Assembly (NCBI RefSeq): GCF_030010415.1
Contig: NZ_JASCSA010000005.1
DNA length: 64,000 nt
From: Cobetia amphilecti
GTDB taxonomy: Bacteria > Pseudomonadota > Gammaproteobacteria > Pseudomonadales > Halomonadaceae
Reading direction: 5' to 3' (one strand)
The notes below the pieces were generated by a model that worked only from the letters and a program-made list of their open reading frames with translations, was not told the origin of the DNA and ran no database searches. Position numbers and translations under genes: made by a program. Below, piece by piece: positions 1 through 7,881 of the stretch (positions within the stretch are counted from its first letter, which is position 1; every line of letters begins with the position of its first letter).

Positions 1-571
1 CGAAGGGACGCGAGGCGCGCGGGCTGGCGTTGTGGATGGCCTTGGCCATCAGCTCCTTGCCCGAACCGGACGGGCCGGTGACCAGCACGCTGACATCGGA
101 TGCCGCCACCATGCGCGCCTGCTCGAGAATCTGCTCCATCTGCGGGGAGCGAGTGATGATGCCAGCGCGCCAGGCATCGTCACCCTCCTTTACGGGCGGC
201 GCCTGGGCCAGCGCCTCATCGATGGCGGCGAACAGCTCGTCCTTGTCGACCGGCTTGGTCAGGAAGCTGAACACGCCCTGACGGGTGGCACTGACGGCAT
301 CAGGGATGGAGCCGTGTGCGGTCAGCAGGATGACGGGCATGCCCGGCTGACGCTTCTGCAGCTCACCGAACAGGGCCATGCCATCCATTTCATCCATGCG
401 CAGGTCGGACAGGACCAGGTCTGGACGTGCGGCTTCGAGACGGCTGAGCGCCTCGCGGCCACTGCTGGCCGTCGTGACCTTGAAGCCACGGCTTTCGAGA
501 CGCATGCCGAGCAGCTTGAGCAGGCTCGCATCATCATCGACGAGCAGAATATGCGCTTGTGCGTATTTCAC
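1..571 (-). CDS. glrR: GlrR/QseF-type sigma-54 response regulator (3' part outside window)
   Basis: This is an NtrC-family activator that, once phosphorylated by GlrK, binds DNA and opens sigma-54 promoters. The visible 190 residues hold a receiver domain (acidic pocket at residues 12-14 in LVDDD, phospho-acceptor Asp56 in SDLRMD, Lys106 in FLTKPV) and the start of the AAA+ domain with a Walker A of form GPSGSGKE near residues 166-173. The rest runs off the left edge of the window. The start is a GTG at 571 with AAGGAG a few bases upstream. It is last in the minus-strand order glrK-qseG-glrR, the same order as in enterobacteria. The family call is firm. The exact regulon here is not visible, although a sigma-54-type promoter lies upstream of glrK near position 3585. 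Confidence 0.9.
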   Translation of the reverse strand, partial: MKYAQAHILLVDDDASLLKLLGMRLESRGFKVTTASSGREALSRLEAARPDLVLSDLRMDEMDGMALFGELQKRQPGMPVILLTAHGSIPDAVSATRQGVFSFLTKPVDKDELFAAIDEALAQAPPVKEGDDAWRAGIITRSPQMEQILEQARMVAASDVSVLVTGPSGSGKELMAKAIHNASPRASRPF

Positions 572-691
572 ACTAACTCTCCTTGCGACACCCGAGGGCC
601 TGGGACATCGACGTCGGGGCCGCACAGTCTTGCGTCATGCAATCGCGGGGATTGAGTGACAGGGTCGTGGCCAGAGTCTGCCGCTGAGGAT

Positions 692-1258
692 TCAGGGCGT
701 GCTCTGGCGGCGCGAATTGATCGATTCTTCGATGGCCGTCAAGGCTTCCAGCTTCTTGGTCAGCTGGGCGTTCTCGGCGCTGAGCTTGCGACGGGCACCG
801 TCATTCTTGTCACGCTCGGCGATCAGACCGCGACGCTCCTCGAGGCCATTGAGCCACTGACGAAGCAGCGGCTGCAGGCGGCTCGGGGCGGTGGGCAGGT
901 CCGCCTTGTAGAGGTCGGAGGCCAGCTCCCAGTCCGATTCATCGCCCCAGCTGAGCACGATGGCACGCGCGAGACGACGGTCGTGGCGGTTGCCTTCCAG
1001 CTGCAACAGGGTGCTTTCACGCCAGCCGCTGTTGCCACGCTGGGCCTGCAGCGCGAAGGCGACCCATTCATCCAGCAGGCAGTCCTCGCCGGTGAAGTCC
1101 GGCAGGTCGCCGGCGCCATAGCAGCTCTCCCGCACACTCGGGCTGACCACTTCCGGCTCGCTGCCCGGCATGGTGATATTGGTCAGGGCGCCACAGGCGC
1201 TAAGCGTACTGAGCAACACGCCTGCAGCCAGGCGCATCAGTAGTCGTTGACCCTTCAT
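692..1258 (-). CDS. qseG: QseG-like outer-membrane lipoprotein
   Basis: A small lipoprotein (about 188 residues) encoded between a GlrK kinase and a GlrR regulator, the position of qseG (yfhG) in enterobacteria. There QseG is an outer-membrane lipoprotein that influences the GlrK kinase. The N-terminus has a basic stretch, a hydrophobic core and a lipobox LSAC, so a diacylated mature protein is expected. The C-terminal third is helical and charged (a RLSAENAQLTKKLEALTAI segment), consistent with a short coiled coil. The glrK stop is followed by one base, then GTG-ATG; I chose the ATG at 1258, which has AAGGA 9 bases upstream, but GTG at 1261 is equally possible. The identification rests on context and lipobox more than on sequence recall. 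Confidence 0.8.
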   Translation of the reverse strand: MKGQRLLMRLAAGVLLSTLSACGALTNITMPGSEPEVVSPSVRESCYGAGDLPDFTGEDCLLDEWVAFALQAQRGNSGWRESTLLQLEGNRHDRRLARAIVLSWGDESDWELASDLYKADLPTAPSRLQPLLRQWLNGLEERRGLIAERDKNDGARRKLSAENAQLTKKLEALTAIEESINSRRQSTP

Positions 1259-1262
1259 CACT

Positions 1263-2855
1263 TCAGTTCCTTGCGTGCTTGATGGCGTTCAATGACGCCA
1301 TTTCATGTGGTGTGGACTGCTGATCCGCTCCGGCGGCATCCCTGTCTGCCTGCGGTTCATGCTCGCTGCCTTCCCCTGACGTCAGCGAGCGACTCGGTGT
1401 CGGCAATGTCAGCCGGAAGCAGACATCCGCCTTGGGGTCATCCACCAGCGCCAATTGACCAAATTGGGCGCGGGCGCTGTCAGCGGCGACCGAGAGACCG
1501 ATGCCGGAGCCCTTGAGCGGGCCCTTGCGCTTCACCGCGCCCTGATAGAAGGGCTTGAACAGGTGGTCACGGTCCTGGGCGGCGATGGGTTCACCGCTGT
1601 TGGCGACTTCGATGATCAGCTTGCGACGCTCCTTGCGGGCTCTCAACCACAGGTCACCGCTGTCTTCGCCATAGGCGATGGCATTGGAGATCAGGTTGTC
1701 GAGAATACGCCCGGTACGCGGCCTGTCCGCCTCCCAACTGAGGCTGGCAGGCGGAAGATGCACGCGCATGCCCTTCTTTTCCAGTGCCAGGCGATGTTTC
1801 GCCAGCACTTCCTTGAACACTTCATGCACATCGAAGCGGCTCTGTTCGAGGCCCTGATTGTGCTGCAGCAGATTGTAGTCGAGGAGTTGCTCGATCAGCT
1901 TCTGCAATTCCTTGCTGGAGTCATCCAGCAGACCAAGAATCTCGGTCTGGTGCGGACTCAGCGGCCCGGCGACCTCGTCGATCAGCAGGCCGGTGCCTTC
2001 ACGGATGCTGGCCAGCGGGGTCTTGAGCTCATGCGACATGTGACGCAGGAACTGCTGCTTCTGCTCCTCGAGCTCATCCAGACGCGTCGACAGCCAGTTG
2101 AGACGCTCGCCCAGCTGCACCAGCTCCGCCGGCCCCTTGATGACGATGGGTCGCTCGCTGTCGGTGCCGCTACCCAGGCCATTGATGCGGCGCTCCAGCT
2201 GCCGGATGGGACGGATGATCAGCCAGGTGAAGAACAGCATCAACAGCAGACTGATGGAGACCAGCGCGGCGGTCTGCCACCACAGCTGATTCTTGACCTG
2301 AGAGGCGCGGGCGCGGATGCCTTCGATACGCGCATCGACAAGTTCACGCGTGGAGTTGAGCAGGCCGCTGGCCTGGATCGAGAAGGGCCCGAAGTCTTCC
2401 AGATGGCGACTGACCTGGTCGACGCTCATCTCGGGCATGCGCTCGAGCTGTGACAGCGTCGCCTTCAACTCGCTGACGCGAGGGTCGCCCTCGCCCAACA
2501 GCCGCGCCTGCTCATCCAGCAAGGTGCGGAAGCTGTTGGCCTTGTCGGCGTAGATCTTCATCAGATCAGGGTTTTCCAGCACGGCGTACTGGCGGGCGCT
2601 ACGCTCCATCTCGACGGCGAGATTGGTCAGCGTGCGGGCGCGGCGGGTCTGGTCGACAGCCTGGCGGGCACTGACATCCGCCAGTTCCGACAACTCCGAC
2701 AGCGCCTGCCCTGCTTGAAACATGAGCACGGCAATCGGCAGCATCACCACCAGAAATGCCATCAGAACCAGCTGCGGCAGCGAGCGGGGACGCCAGCGTC
2801 GTGACACTGTGGAGGCCATGGAAAGAACTCTATGCAAGAAAGGGGTGGTCATCAT
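1263..2855 (-). CDS. glrK: GlrK/QseE-type sensor histidine kinase
   Basis: Inner-membrane histidine kinase that phosphorylates GlrR. From the chosen start it has a basic N-terminus, TM1 at about residues 28-48, a periplasmic helical domain of about 145 residues, TM2 at about 194-214, a HAMP linker, and the DHp motif FLRHMSHELKTPLAS with phospho-acceptor His near residue 275. The catalytic domain follows, with N-box SNAIAYG and a GSGIGLS G-box. The RHMSHELKTPLASIREGT and QKLIEQLLDYN segments are very close to enterobacterial GlrK. ATG 2855 has AGGAAG about 10 bases upstream; ATG 2819 would give the classical short N-terminus. First gene of the glrK-qseG-glrR operon. The long gap before it is described under the RNA candidate. 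Confidence 0.9.
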   Translation of the reverse strand: MMTTPFLHRVLSMASTVSRRWRPRSLPQLVLMAFLVVMLPIAVLMFQAGQALSELSELADVSARQAVDQTRRARTLTNLAVEMERSARQYAVLENPDLMKIYADKANSFRTLLDEQARLLGEGDPRVSELKATLSQLERMPEMSVDQVSRHLEDFGPFSIQASGLLNSTRELVDARIEGIRARASQVKNQLWWQTAALVSISLLLMLFFTWLIIRPIRQLERRINGLGSGTDSERPIVIKGPAELVQLGERLNWLSTRLDELEEQKQQFLRHMSHELKTPLASIREGTGLLIDEVAGPLSPHQTEILGLLDDSSKELQKLIEQLLDYNLLQHNQGLEQSRFDVHEVFKEVLAKHRLALEKKGMRVHLPPASLSWEADRPRTGRILDNLISNAIAYGEDSGDLWLRARKERRKLIIEVANSGEPIAAQDRDHLFKPFYQGAVKRKGPLKGSGIGLSVAADSARAQFGQLALVDDPKADVCFRLTLPTPSRSLTSGEGSEHEPQADRDAAGADQQSTPHEMASLNAIKHARN

Positions 2856-3017
2856 CGAATCACGTCTTCCTAGAATACCAGAGTTCACCAGCGTCCATCG
2901 CGGTTGCCAGTTCGTTAATAAATACGACTCTTATTCAAATCAATACGCCGCCACGAGACAAACCGCCCCATTGGCAACGTTTCGCATGAAATTGTTGCCC
3001 ATTCAGCGCTAGACGCA

Positions 3018-3230
3018 CAAAAAAAGAGGGCCGGCATAGCCGGCCCCAAGTACGCAGGGAACTGAAGGGTCAGTCATCACGTGGTGCCTCTGGTACCTGG
3101 AGACCAGAGGCACTACGTGATTGGCGGGCCTGACAGGTGGTCTGCCTGTCAGTCCCGGGAGAAAAGAACGTCACCTGGTGGTCGTTCCAGGTCAGTTGAC
3201 GTTCACGCCGGACAGCGTCCGCGCTCCCTA
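3018..3230 (-). ncRNA. Candidate structured small RNA upstream of glrK (GlmY-locus position)
   Basis: Read on the minus strand, this stretch folds into a row of hairpins and ends in a terminator. Seen directly: CGGAC/GTCCG near 3209-3222; a two-part stem with GAACGTCA (3166-3173) pairing to 3197-3204 and ACCTGG (3173-3178) pairing to 3187-3192; CTGACAGG (3130-3137) pairing to 3145-3152; a 17-bp stem with one mismatch, 3078-3094 against 3103-3119; then the terminator at 3021-3046. No convincing ORF fits. In enterobacteria the small RNA GlmY lies directly upstream of glrK and is driven by GlrR with sigma-54. Calling this a GlmY-type RNA is inference from position and structure, since I could not match its sequence. 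The 5' end is unknown. Confidence 0.45.
3021..3046 (-). terminator. Intrinsic terminator, minus strand
   Basis: A perfect 8-bp GC stem GGGCCGGC/GCCGGCCC (3028-3035 and 3039-3046) with a three-base loop, followed on the minus strand by CTC and a run of seven T. It would end any minus-strand transcript coming through the hairpins at 3078-3230, and it separates them from glrK. Confidence 0.8.
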
Positions 3231-3359
3231 TCGGATGTGAAGCAGGGGGCAACACATCGCAATGTGGATGATCGAGTCGGATGGCTTGCCGACTTGCCCG
3301 CCTCGATCGTCAATTCGGGGATGACGGCAGCCAATCTCTCCGGCTACCGCATCGGTTTC

Positions 3360-3387
3360 GGGCATCCTTGCCCGGGCGTCCTTGCCC
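3360..3387. repeat. Tandem 14-bp near-repeat with hairpin potential
   Basis: GGGCATCCTTGCCC is followed at once by GGGCGTCCTTGCCC, with one mismatch. Each copy can fold on itself (GGGCA/TGCCC). It lies between the sigma-54-type promoter near 3585 and the hairpin set at 3078-3230. The rest of 3231-3560 shows no gene I can support. Confidence 0.5.
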
Positions 3388-3577
3388 TCAAGATACTGTC
3401 CATGCCCACCAGGGGCCGTACCTGTCTCATCGCAACCTGAAGTCACACATCGCGTGGAGCAGACGCTTGGCCTGTCAGCGATCACGGAGCGCACAGGGTA
3501 GTGAGTACCGTCATCGCTGGAAGGCCAGAGAAAGGGGCCGGTGATGCGCCTCATATCTCTTGCTCACGGTACCTATT

Positions 3578-3592
3578 GCCAAAGGCGTGCCA
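3578..3592 (-). promoter_or_regulatory. Sigma-54-type -24/-12 promoter
   Basis: On the minus strand this reads TGGCACGCCTTTGGC. The -24 element TGGCACG is a perfect match, and the GG and GC dinucleotides are exactly 10 bases apart. The -12 element is TGGC instead of TTGC, one mismatch. Transcription would start near 3566 and run towards the hairpin set and glrK. No sigma-54 gene is in the window, but its activator GlrR is. Confidence 0.5.
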
Positions 3593-3616
3593 TAAACGCG
3601 AAAAAACATTACAAAA

Positions 3617-3629
3617 CAATGACTTGAAA
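3617..3629. promoter_or_regulatory. IHF-like site upstream of the sigma-54-type promoter
   Basis: CAATGACTTGAAA matches the reverse form of the IHF consensus (YAANNNNTTGATW) except for one base, and lies in an AT-rich segment just upstream of the -24 element. A second, perfect match to WATCAANNNNTTR is AATCAACGTCTTG at 3750-3762. IHF bending between activator site and promoter is usual at sigma-54 promoters. No perfect TGTC-N10-GACA GlrR site was found; TGAC-N9-GACA at 3630-3646 is the nearest. Confidence 0.4.
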
Positions 3630-3822
3630 TGACGATCACGGCGACAGGCATGCCAATGTTGCCCAGGGCGGCACACAGAGTCGTGTTTTACTGGCCGATT
3701 CGTCGCGATTTGCCAACACATATACGGGTCATGCTATTTTTCCCTTCTGAATCAACGTCTTGAAACGTCTCCTTTGCAAGACAATCCCGCAAGGGGTGAG
3801 GGAAAACTGCGACACCTATGCA

Positions 3823-3872
3823 AGAACACCCACTGATCAGCCCTCATCGAGGGGGTCATCAGCGGGTGTTCT
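3823..3872 (-). terminator. Long hairpin after argA
   Basis: AGAACACCC at 3823-3831 pairs with GGGTGTTCT at 3864-3872, and the inner bases pair further through CTGAT/ATCAG and CCCTC/GAGGG-type contacts. It lies just downstream of the argA stop on the minus strand. The T-tract is poor (TTCTTGCAT beyond the stem), so termination may be partial or the hairpin may serve mRNA stability. Confidence 0.5.
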
Positions 3873-3908
3873 CCGGGCGATTCACACTGGCAGGCAAGTG
3901 AGGTGTGA

Positions 3909-5270
3909 CTAGAGCGACTTGAGCAATACCTTGGAGTTACGCGCCGAGTTGTAGGCCTCGCGACGCATGGGCGGCAGGTCTTGCAGGCCGGCCGACACGA
4001 AACCGTGCTCGATGAACCAGTGGACGGTATGGGTCGTCAGCGCATACAGACGCTCGACGCCGGCGCGACGCGCGCGCAGCTCGATCTCGGCCAGCAGCTG
4101 CTCGCCGCGCTGTCCGCGGCGATAGTCATCATGCACGGCCACGCAGGCCAGCTCGCCCATGGCGGCGTCACGGCTGAGGTGCAGTGCCGCACACCCGATG
4201 ACCATGCCATCGCGCTCCAGCACCACATAGTCGTCGATCTCGTGTTCGAGACGCTCCCGCGAGCGGGCCACCAGGATGCCACGCTGCTCCAGCGGCCCCA
4301 GCAGCGCCAGCAGGCCACCGACATCCTCGAGGCGCGCCTTGCGCAGCTGCTCATAGCCCTGACGCGTGATCATGGTGCCGATGCCGTCACGGGTGAACAG
4401 CTCGCCCAGCAGGGCGTCACGGTCGCGCCAGCTCAACAGGTGAGTGCGCCCGACGCCGCGCCGTGCGGCGCCACAGGCAGCGGCCAGGTGGCGCGACAGC
4501 TCACTGTCGTCATCGCGGGGCGGCGCCATCAGCGCGGCTTCCTCCGGATTGAGCTGACGCAGCAGCTCGCCGTCTTCGCCGAACAGGCCCTCCCCTTCGC
4601 CAAGCAGGATCAGCTTGTCAGCGGCCAGCGCCACGGCGGCATGTTCGGCGACCTCAGCGGCGTCCAGATCGAACACCTCGCCGGTGCTGGAATAGCCCAG
4701 CGGCGGCAGCACGACGATGGCCTGCTGCGAGAGCAGCCCCTGGATCGCCTCACTGCGCACGCGGCGCACCTCGCCACCATGCAGAAAGTCGACGCCATGA
4801 CGCACACCCAGCGGCTTGGCCATCACCAGATTGCCGGAGACGGCGGAGAGCTCGACGCCATGCAGCGGCGTATTGGGCAGCCCCTGGGATAGACTCGCCT
4901 CAAGGCGCAGACGCAGCGTGGCGACCTGCTGCTCCAGATGGCCGAGAATCTCGCGCGTCACCACCCAACGGCCCTGATGGCGGTCCGCCTCGATACCGGC
5001 AGCCTGCAACGCCTCGGCCACCTGCGGGCGCACCCCGAACACCACCACAAGCTTCACGCCGAGGGTATGCAGCAACGCCAGATCCTGTATCAACTGCGTT
5101 CGTCGTGACGAGGACAGGGCATCGCCCTCGATCAGAATGACGAAGGTGCGGCCGCGATGGGCATTGATATAGGGAGAGGAGTTGCGAAACCAGTCCGCGA
5201 AGGGGAAACGCGTGTTCAAGAGCCAGCTCCGGGCAGGAGAGAGGGAAAATGGCATGTCAGGCATGCCCAT
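3909..5270 (-). CDS. argA: N-acetylglutamate synthase
   Basis: Transfers an acetyl group from acetyl-CoA to L-glutamate, the first step of arginine synthesis, in the cytosol. The 453-residue protein has the classical two-part ArgA build: an amino-acid-kinase-like domain (about residues 25-275, including GVKLVVVFGVRPQV and VVLPPLGYSSTGEVFDLDA), which normally binds arginine as feedback inhibitor, and a C-terminal GNAT acetyltransferase domain (about 300-453, with the CoA-binding stretch VHDDYRRGQRGEQLLAEIE). Length fits ArgA (about 440). Three in-frame ATGs (5270, 5264, 5255) lack clear ribosome sites, so the start is uncertain by a few residues. It stands alone, flanked by terminator-like hairpins. 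Confidence 0.93.
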   Translation of the reverse strand: MGMPDMPFSLSPARSWLLNTRFPFADWFRNSSPYINAHRGRTFVILIEGDALSSSRRTQLIQDLALLHTLGVKLVVVFGVRPQVAEALQAAGIEADRHQGRWVVTREILGHLEQQVATLRLRLEASLSQGLPNTPLHGVELSAVSGNLVMAKPLGVRHGVDFLHGGEVRRVRSEAIQGLLSQQAIVVLPPLGYSSTGEVFDLDAAEVAEHAAVALAADKLILLGEGEGLFGEDGELLRQLNPEEAALMAPPRDDDSELSRHLAAACGAARRGVGRTHLLSWRDRDALLGELFTRDGIGTMITRQGYEQLRKARLEDVGGLLALLGPLEQRGILVARSRERLEHEIDDYVVLERDGMVIGCAALHLSRDAAMGELACVAVHDDYRRGQRGEQLLAEIELRARRAGVERLYALTTHTVHWFIEHGFVSAGLQDLPPMRREAYNSARNSKVLLKSL

Positions 5271-5340
5271 GAATCATCATATCAGCGCCGCAGCCTGCAC
5301 GGCGAGCGGTGCCCCCTGACATCCATGTGTCAGACACGAG

Positions 5341-5370
5341 AAAGGCGACCCGAAGGTCGCCTTTCTTGTT
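5341..5370. terminator. Bidirectional terminator between argA and pitA
   Basis: Stem AAAGGCGACC with loop CGAA and GGTCGCCTTT, followed on the plus strand by CTTGTTTT and on the minus strand by CTCG. It lies just after the pitA stop on the minus strand. The core GGCGACC-CGAA-GGTCGCC is found again in the terminator after zipA at 22617-22650. Confidence 0.75.
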
Positions 5371-5401
5371 TTACCAATTCAGCTCTGGATCATGCGTCGG
5401 C

Positions 5402-6685
5402 TTAGCCGAACATGCCCTTGAACATGAAGAAGAACAGGATCGACAGGATCGCGCCGGCCGGCAGAGTGATCAGCCAGGACATCACGATGGTGCCGATGAC
5501 ACGCAGGTTGAGCGCTGCCATGCCGCGTGCCAGGCCCACCCCCAGCACCGCACCGACGAGGGTGTGGGTGGTGGAGATCGGCAGGCCGGTGCCGGAGGCC
5601 AGCACGACGGTCGAGGCGGCGGCCAGCGTGGCCGCGAAGCCGCGTGACGGCGTCAGCTCGGTAATGCCGGTGCCGACAGTGGCAATGACGCGACGACCAT
5701 AGGTGACCAGGCCGACGACGATACCGCCGCCACCCAGCACGAGGACCCACCACGGCATGCTCGCCTTGGCGCCGATCTGACCGGCAGAGTCGACGACGCT
5801 GATGATGGCCGCCAGCGGACCGACCGCATTGGCCACGTCGTTGGAGCCGTGGGCGAAGGCCATCGCACAGGCGGTGAACATCATCAGCAGGCCGAATACC
5901 TTCTCGACGCCGCTGAAGTCGAAGTCGTCACCGGTGGCGCGATTCTTCTCCTTGAGGCGTGAACGCGCGACCTTGCGCTCCATCAGCACGCCGATACCCA
6001 TCACGATGGCGCCGATGACGACGGCCAGCAGCAGGCTGGATTCGAAGCTCAGGTGCAGGCCGACATGCTTGAGACCCTTGACCATGGTCACCATCGAGAT
6101 GATGAAGCCGACCAGGAACATGTACATCGGCACGTAGCGCTTGGCGGCCGCGAACGGGTCTTCGTTGTCGAAGATCAGCGTCTGCACGGACTTGAACAGC
6201 ACGAAGGCGATGGAGCCCGCCAGCAACGGCGAGACCAGCCAGGAGGCCGCGATCTGACCGACCTTGGTCCATTCGACGGCATCCACACCCAGACCCGCAG
6301 CGGAGAAGCCGACGATGGCGCCGACGATGGAGTGGGTGGTCGAGACCGGCCAGCCCTTCATGGAAGCGATCAGCAGCCAGATACCGGCGGCCAGCAGCGA
6401 GGCCAGCATGCCGTAGACCAGGAACTGTGGATTCTCGATCAGCAGTGACGGGTCGATGATGCCCTTGCGGATGGTGTCAGTCACCTCACCACCGGCAAGC
6501 CAGGCACCGAGGAATTCGAAGATCACGGCGATGATGATCGCCTGCTTGATGGTGATCGCCTTGGAACCTACCGAGGTTCCCATGGCATTGGCGACGTCAT
6601 TCGCACCCACACCCCATGCCATGAAGAAACCGAACAGACAGGCAAGAATGACGAGCACATCGCCGTATTGAGCAATGATGGACAT
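5402..6685 (-). CDS. pitA: PiT-family inorganic phosphate transporter
   Basis: Low-affinity phosphate carrier of the inner membrane, usually importing a metal-phosphate complex with a cation. The 427 residues are almost wholly hydrophobic helices. They carry the two signature repeats of the PiT family, GANDVANAMGTSVGS near residue 27 and GSNDVANAVGPLAAI near residue 290, each the core of one inverted half. A soluble charged loop (about 235-255) separates the halves. It follows the DUF47 gene with a 40-base gap on the same strand, the usual Pit plus PhoU-like pair. Phosphate uptake is a firm call; the coupling ion cannot be read from the sequence. Confidence 0.92.
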   Translation of the reverse strand: MSIIAQYGDVLVILACLFGFFMAWGVGANDVANAMGTSVGSKAITIKQAIIIAVIFEFLGAWLAGGEVTDTIRKGIIDPSLLIENPQFLVYGMLASLLAAGIWLLIASMKGWPVSTTHSIVGAIVGFSAAGLGVDAVEWTKVGQIAASWLVSPLLAGSIAFVLFKSVQTLIFDNEDPFAAAKRYVPMYMFLVGFIISMVTMVKGLKHVGLHLSFESSLLLAVVIGAIVMGIGVLMERKVARSRLKEKNRATGDDFDFSGVEKVFGLLMMFTACAMAFAHGSNDVANAVGPLAAIISVVDSAGQIGAKASMPWWVLVLGGGGIVVGLVTYGRRVIATVGTGITELTPSRGFAATLAAASTVVLASGTGLPISTTHTLVGAVLGVGLARGMAALNLRVIGTIVMSWLITLPAGAILSILFFFMFKGMFG

Positions 6686-6725
6686 AGAAGACTCTTGGAC
6701 AGATGGCAGGACGTCCTGATGGCGC

Positions 6726-7406
6726 TCAGCGCGCCATCAGGATCTGCAGTCGGGTACCGACCTTTTCCGCTTGGTCAGCCACATCGCCGACCCAATCGAT
6801 GATCTTGTAGAGGAAGATCACATCGACGGGCGGGAGACTGGCTTCCAGCGAGAACAGGGTCTGGCGGATGGCGATCTGCTGTTCGTCGGACTGCTTCTCG
6901 AGCTCATGCAGCTCGTTGATCAGCTTGTCGACCAGCTCGCTCATGTTGCGCCCGAAACCGGACTCGACGAGGTCTTCCAGTTCACCCAACGCACGACGCG
7001 CCTGGCAGACCGATTCGACCGCAGTCTTGAGATACTCACGCATGGCGGGCACCAGTGCGGTGGGTATCTGCATATGACGACCCAGCATGATCCCGGCGAT
7101 GTCCTTGGTGACATTCGCGATGGAATCCTGGACATGGATCAGCTCGAGAAGGTCGGAGCGCGAGACCGGCAGGAACAGCGAGTTGGGCAGGTTGAGACGC
7201 AGCTGCGTCTTCAACTCGTCCGCTTCACGCTCCAGCCCGCTGATGGTCTTGCGAATGCTGGCTGCCTGCTCCCAATCACCCTGCTCGCAGGCGTCGAAGA
7301 AGGTCAGCAAGTGCTGGGCGCACTCGTCGGTCTTGATGATGTGGGTGTGCAGCGCCTTGAAAGGCGAGCGCCCGAACATCGAAGAGAAAGGGTTGGTCGT
7401 TACCAT
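6726..7406 (-). CDS. DUF47/TIGR00153 PhoU-like partner of the Pit transporter
   Basis: A 226-residue all-helical cytoplasmic protein of the DUF47 (TIGR00153, YkaA-like) family, related to PhoU and usually encoded with pit genes, where it is thought to control transport. ATG 7406 gives exactly the family length; the reading frame extends 20 residues further but that part looks non-coding. The N-terminus (NPFSSMFGRSPFKALHTHIIKTDECA) and the acidic-rich pairs such as SDLLELIHVQDSIANVTKDIAG fit the family's metal-binding helix bundle. No clear ribosome site is seen before 7406. It is the first gene of the pair with pitA. The divergent region upstream holds Pho-box-like repeats. Confidence 0.85.
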   Translation of the reverse strand: MVTTNPFSSMFGRSPFKALHTHIIKTDECAQHLLTFFDACEQGDWEQAASIRKTISGLEREADELKTQLRLNLPNSLFLPVSRSDLLELIHVQDSIANVTKDIAGIMLGRHMQIPTALVPAMREYLKTAVESVCQARRALGELEDLVESGFGRNMSELVDKLINELHELEKQSDEQQIAIRQTLFSLEASLPPVDVIFLYKIIDWVGDVADQAEKVGTRLQILMAR

Positions 7407-7459
7407 AGTGGCCGTCGGCGTTAAGGATTGACGCGCGGAGTGTAGCAAAGCCTTTGTGA

Positions 7460-7488
7460 CGATCACATAACTTTCATCGTAACGTCAT
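7460..7488 (+). promoter_or_regulatory. Weak Pho-box-like repeat near the DUF47-pitA promoter
   Basis: Three 7-mers at 11-base spacing, CGATCAC, CTTTCAT and ACGTCAT, resemble the PhoB half-site CTGTCAT with two or so mismatches each. It lies 54 bases upstream of the DUF47 start, in the opposite orientation to that gene, so if real it could repress rather than activate. A GCTGTTGT/ACAACAGC hairpin follows at 7500-7525. Confidence 0.3.
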
Positions 7489-7645
7489 GATACCGCCTTG
7501 CTGTTGTCATTTACGCAACAACAGCGGCAGTTCGGGGGAACACGAAGGATTCCAGAAGAGAGATTGTCATGTAGCGGCAGGACCCGTGGTCGCTGGCTTT
7601 ATCCACTGTTCGTAATATAACCAAGGACGTGACGACAGGCAATTG

Positions 7646-7685
7646 CTGTCACTTCAATGTCATCATGCTGTCATATAAGTGTGAT
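7646..7685 (+). promoter_or_regulatory. Pho-box-like direct repeats upstream of the CYTH gene
   Basis: Four 7-base units at an exact 11-base period: CTGTCAC (7646), ATGTCAT (7657), CTGTCAT (7668) and GTGTGAT (7679), with 4-base AT-rich spacers TTCA, CATG and ATAA. The PhoB consensus is CTGTCAT-4-CTGTCAY, so the first and third units match almost perfectly. They point towards the CYTH gene at 7882. A weak -10 candidate GATATC sits at 7700-7705. Confidence 0.6.
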
Positions 7686-7881
7686 TCTGCCGACAGGCCG
7701 ATATCCCGCATGCCCTTCCGCCCTCCCCGAGCTTGCCTTGCCGCGGGCCAGGCGCGAGCATGAGACACACGAGCCTTCACCACCATGCACCACGCTTGCC
7801 GGAGGCTCTGCGGTCCTGGCGCCGCTGTCATCCTCAACCGTCAGTATCTGTCTTCTTTCATCTGTACAGGGAGTGCCCATC

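Noticed and set aside
3228..3554. 108-codon minus-strand frame just downstream of the sigma-54-type promoter
   Set aside because: Only a weak ribosome site, mixed composition, no recognisable domain, and it overlaps the hairpin-forming repeat; not called as a gene.
7657..7881. 75-codon N-terminal extension of the CYTH protein
   Set aside because: It would begin inside the Pho-box-like repeats, while ATG 7882 has AGGGAG and begins with the ExExK signature.
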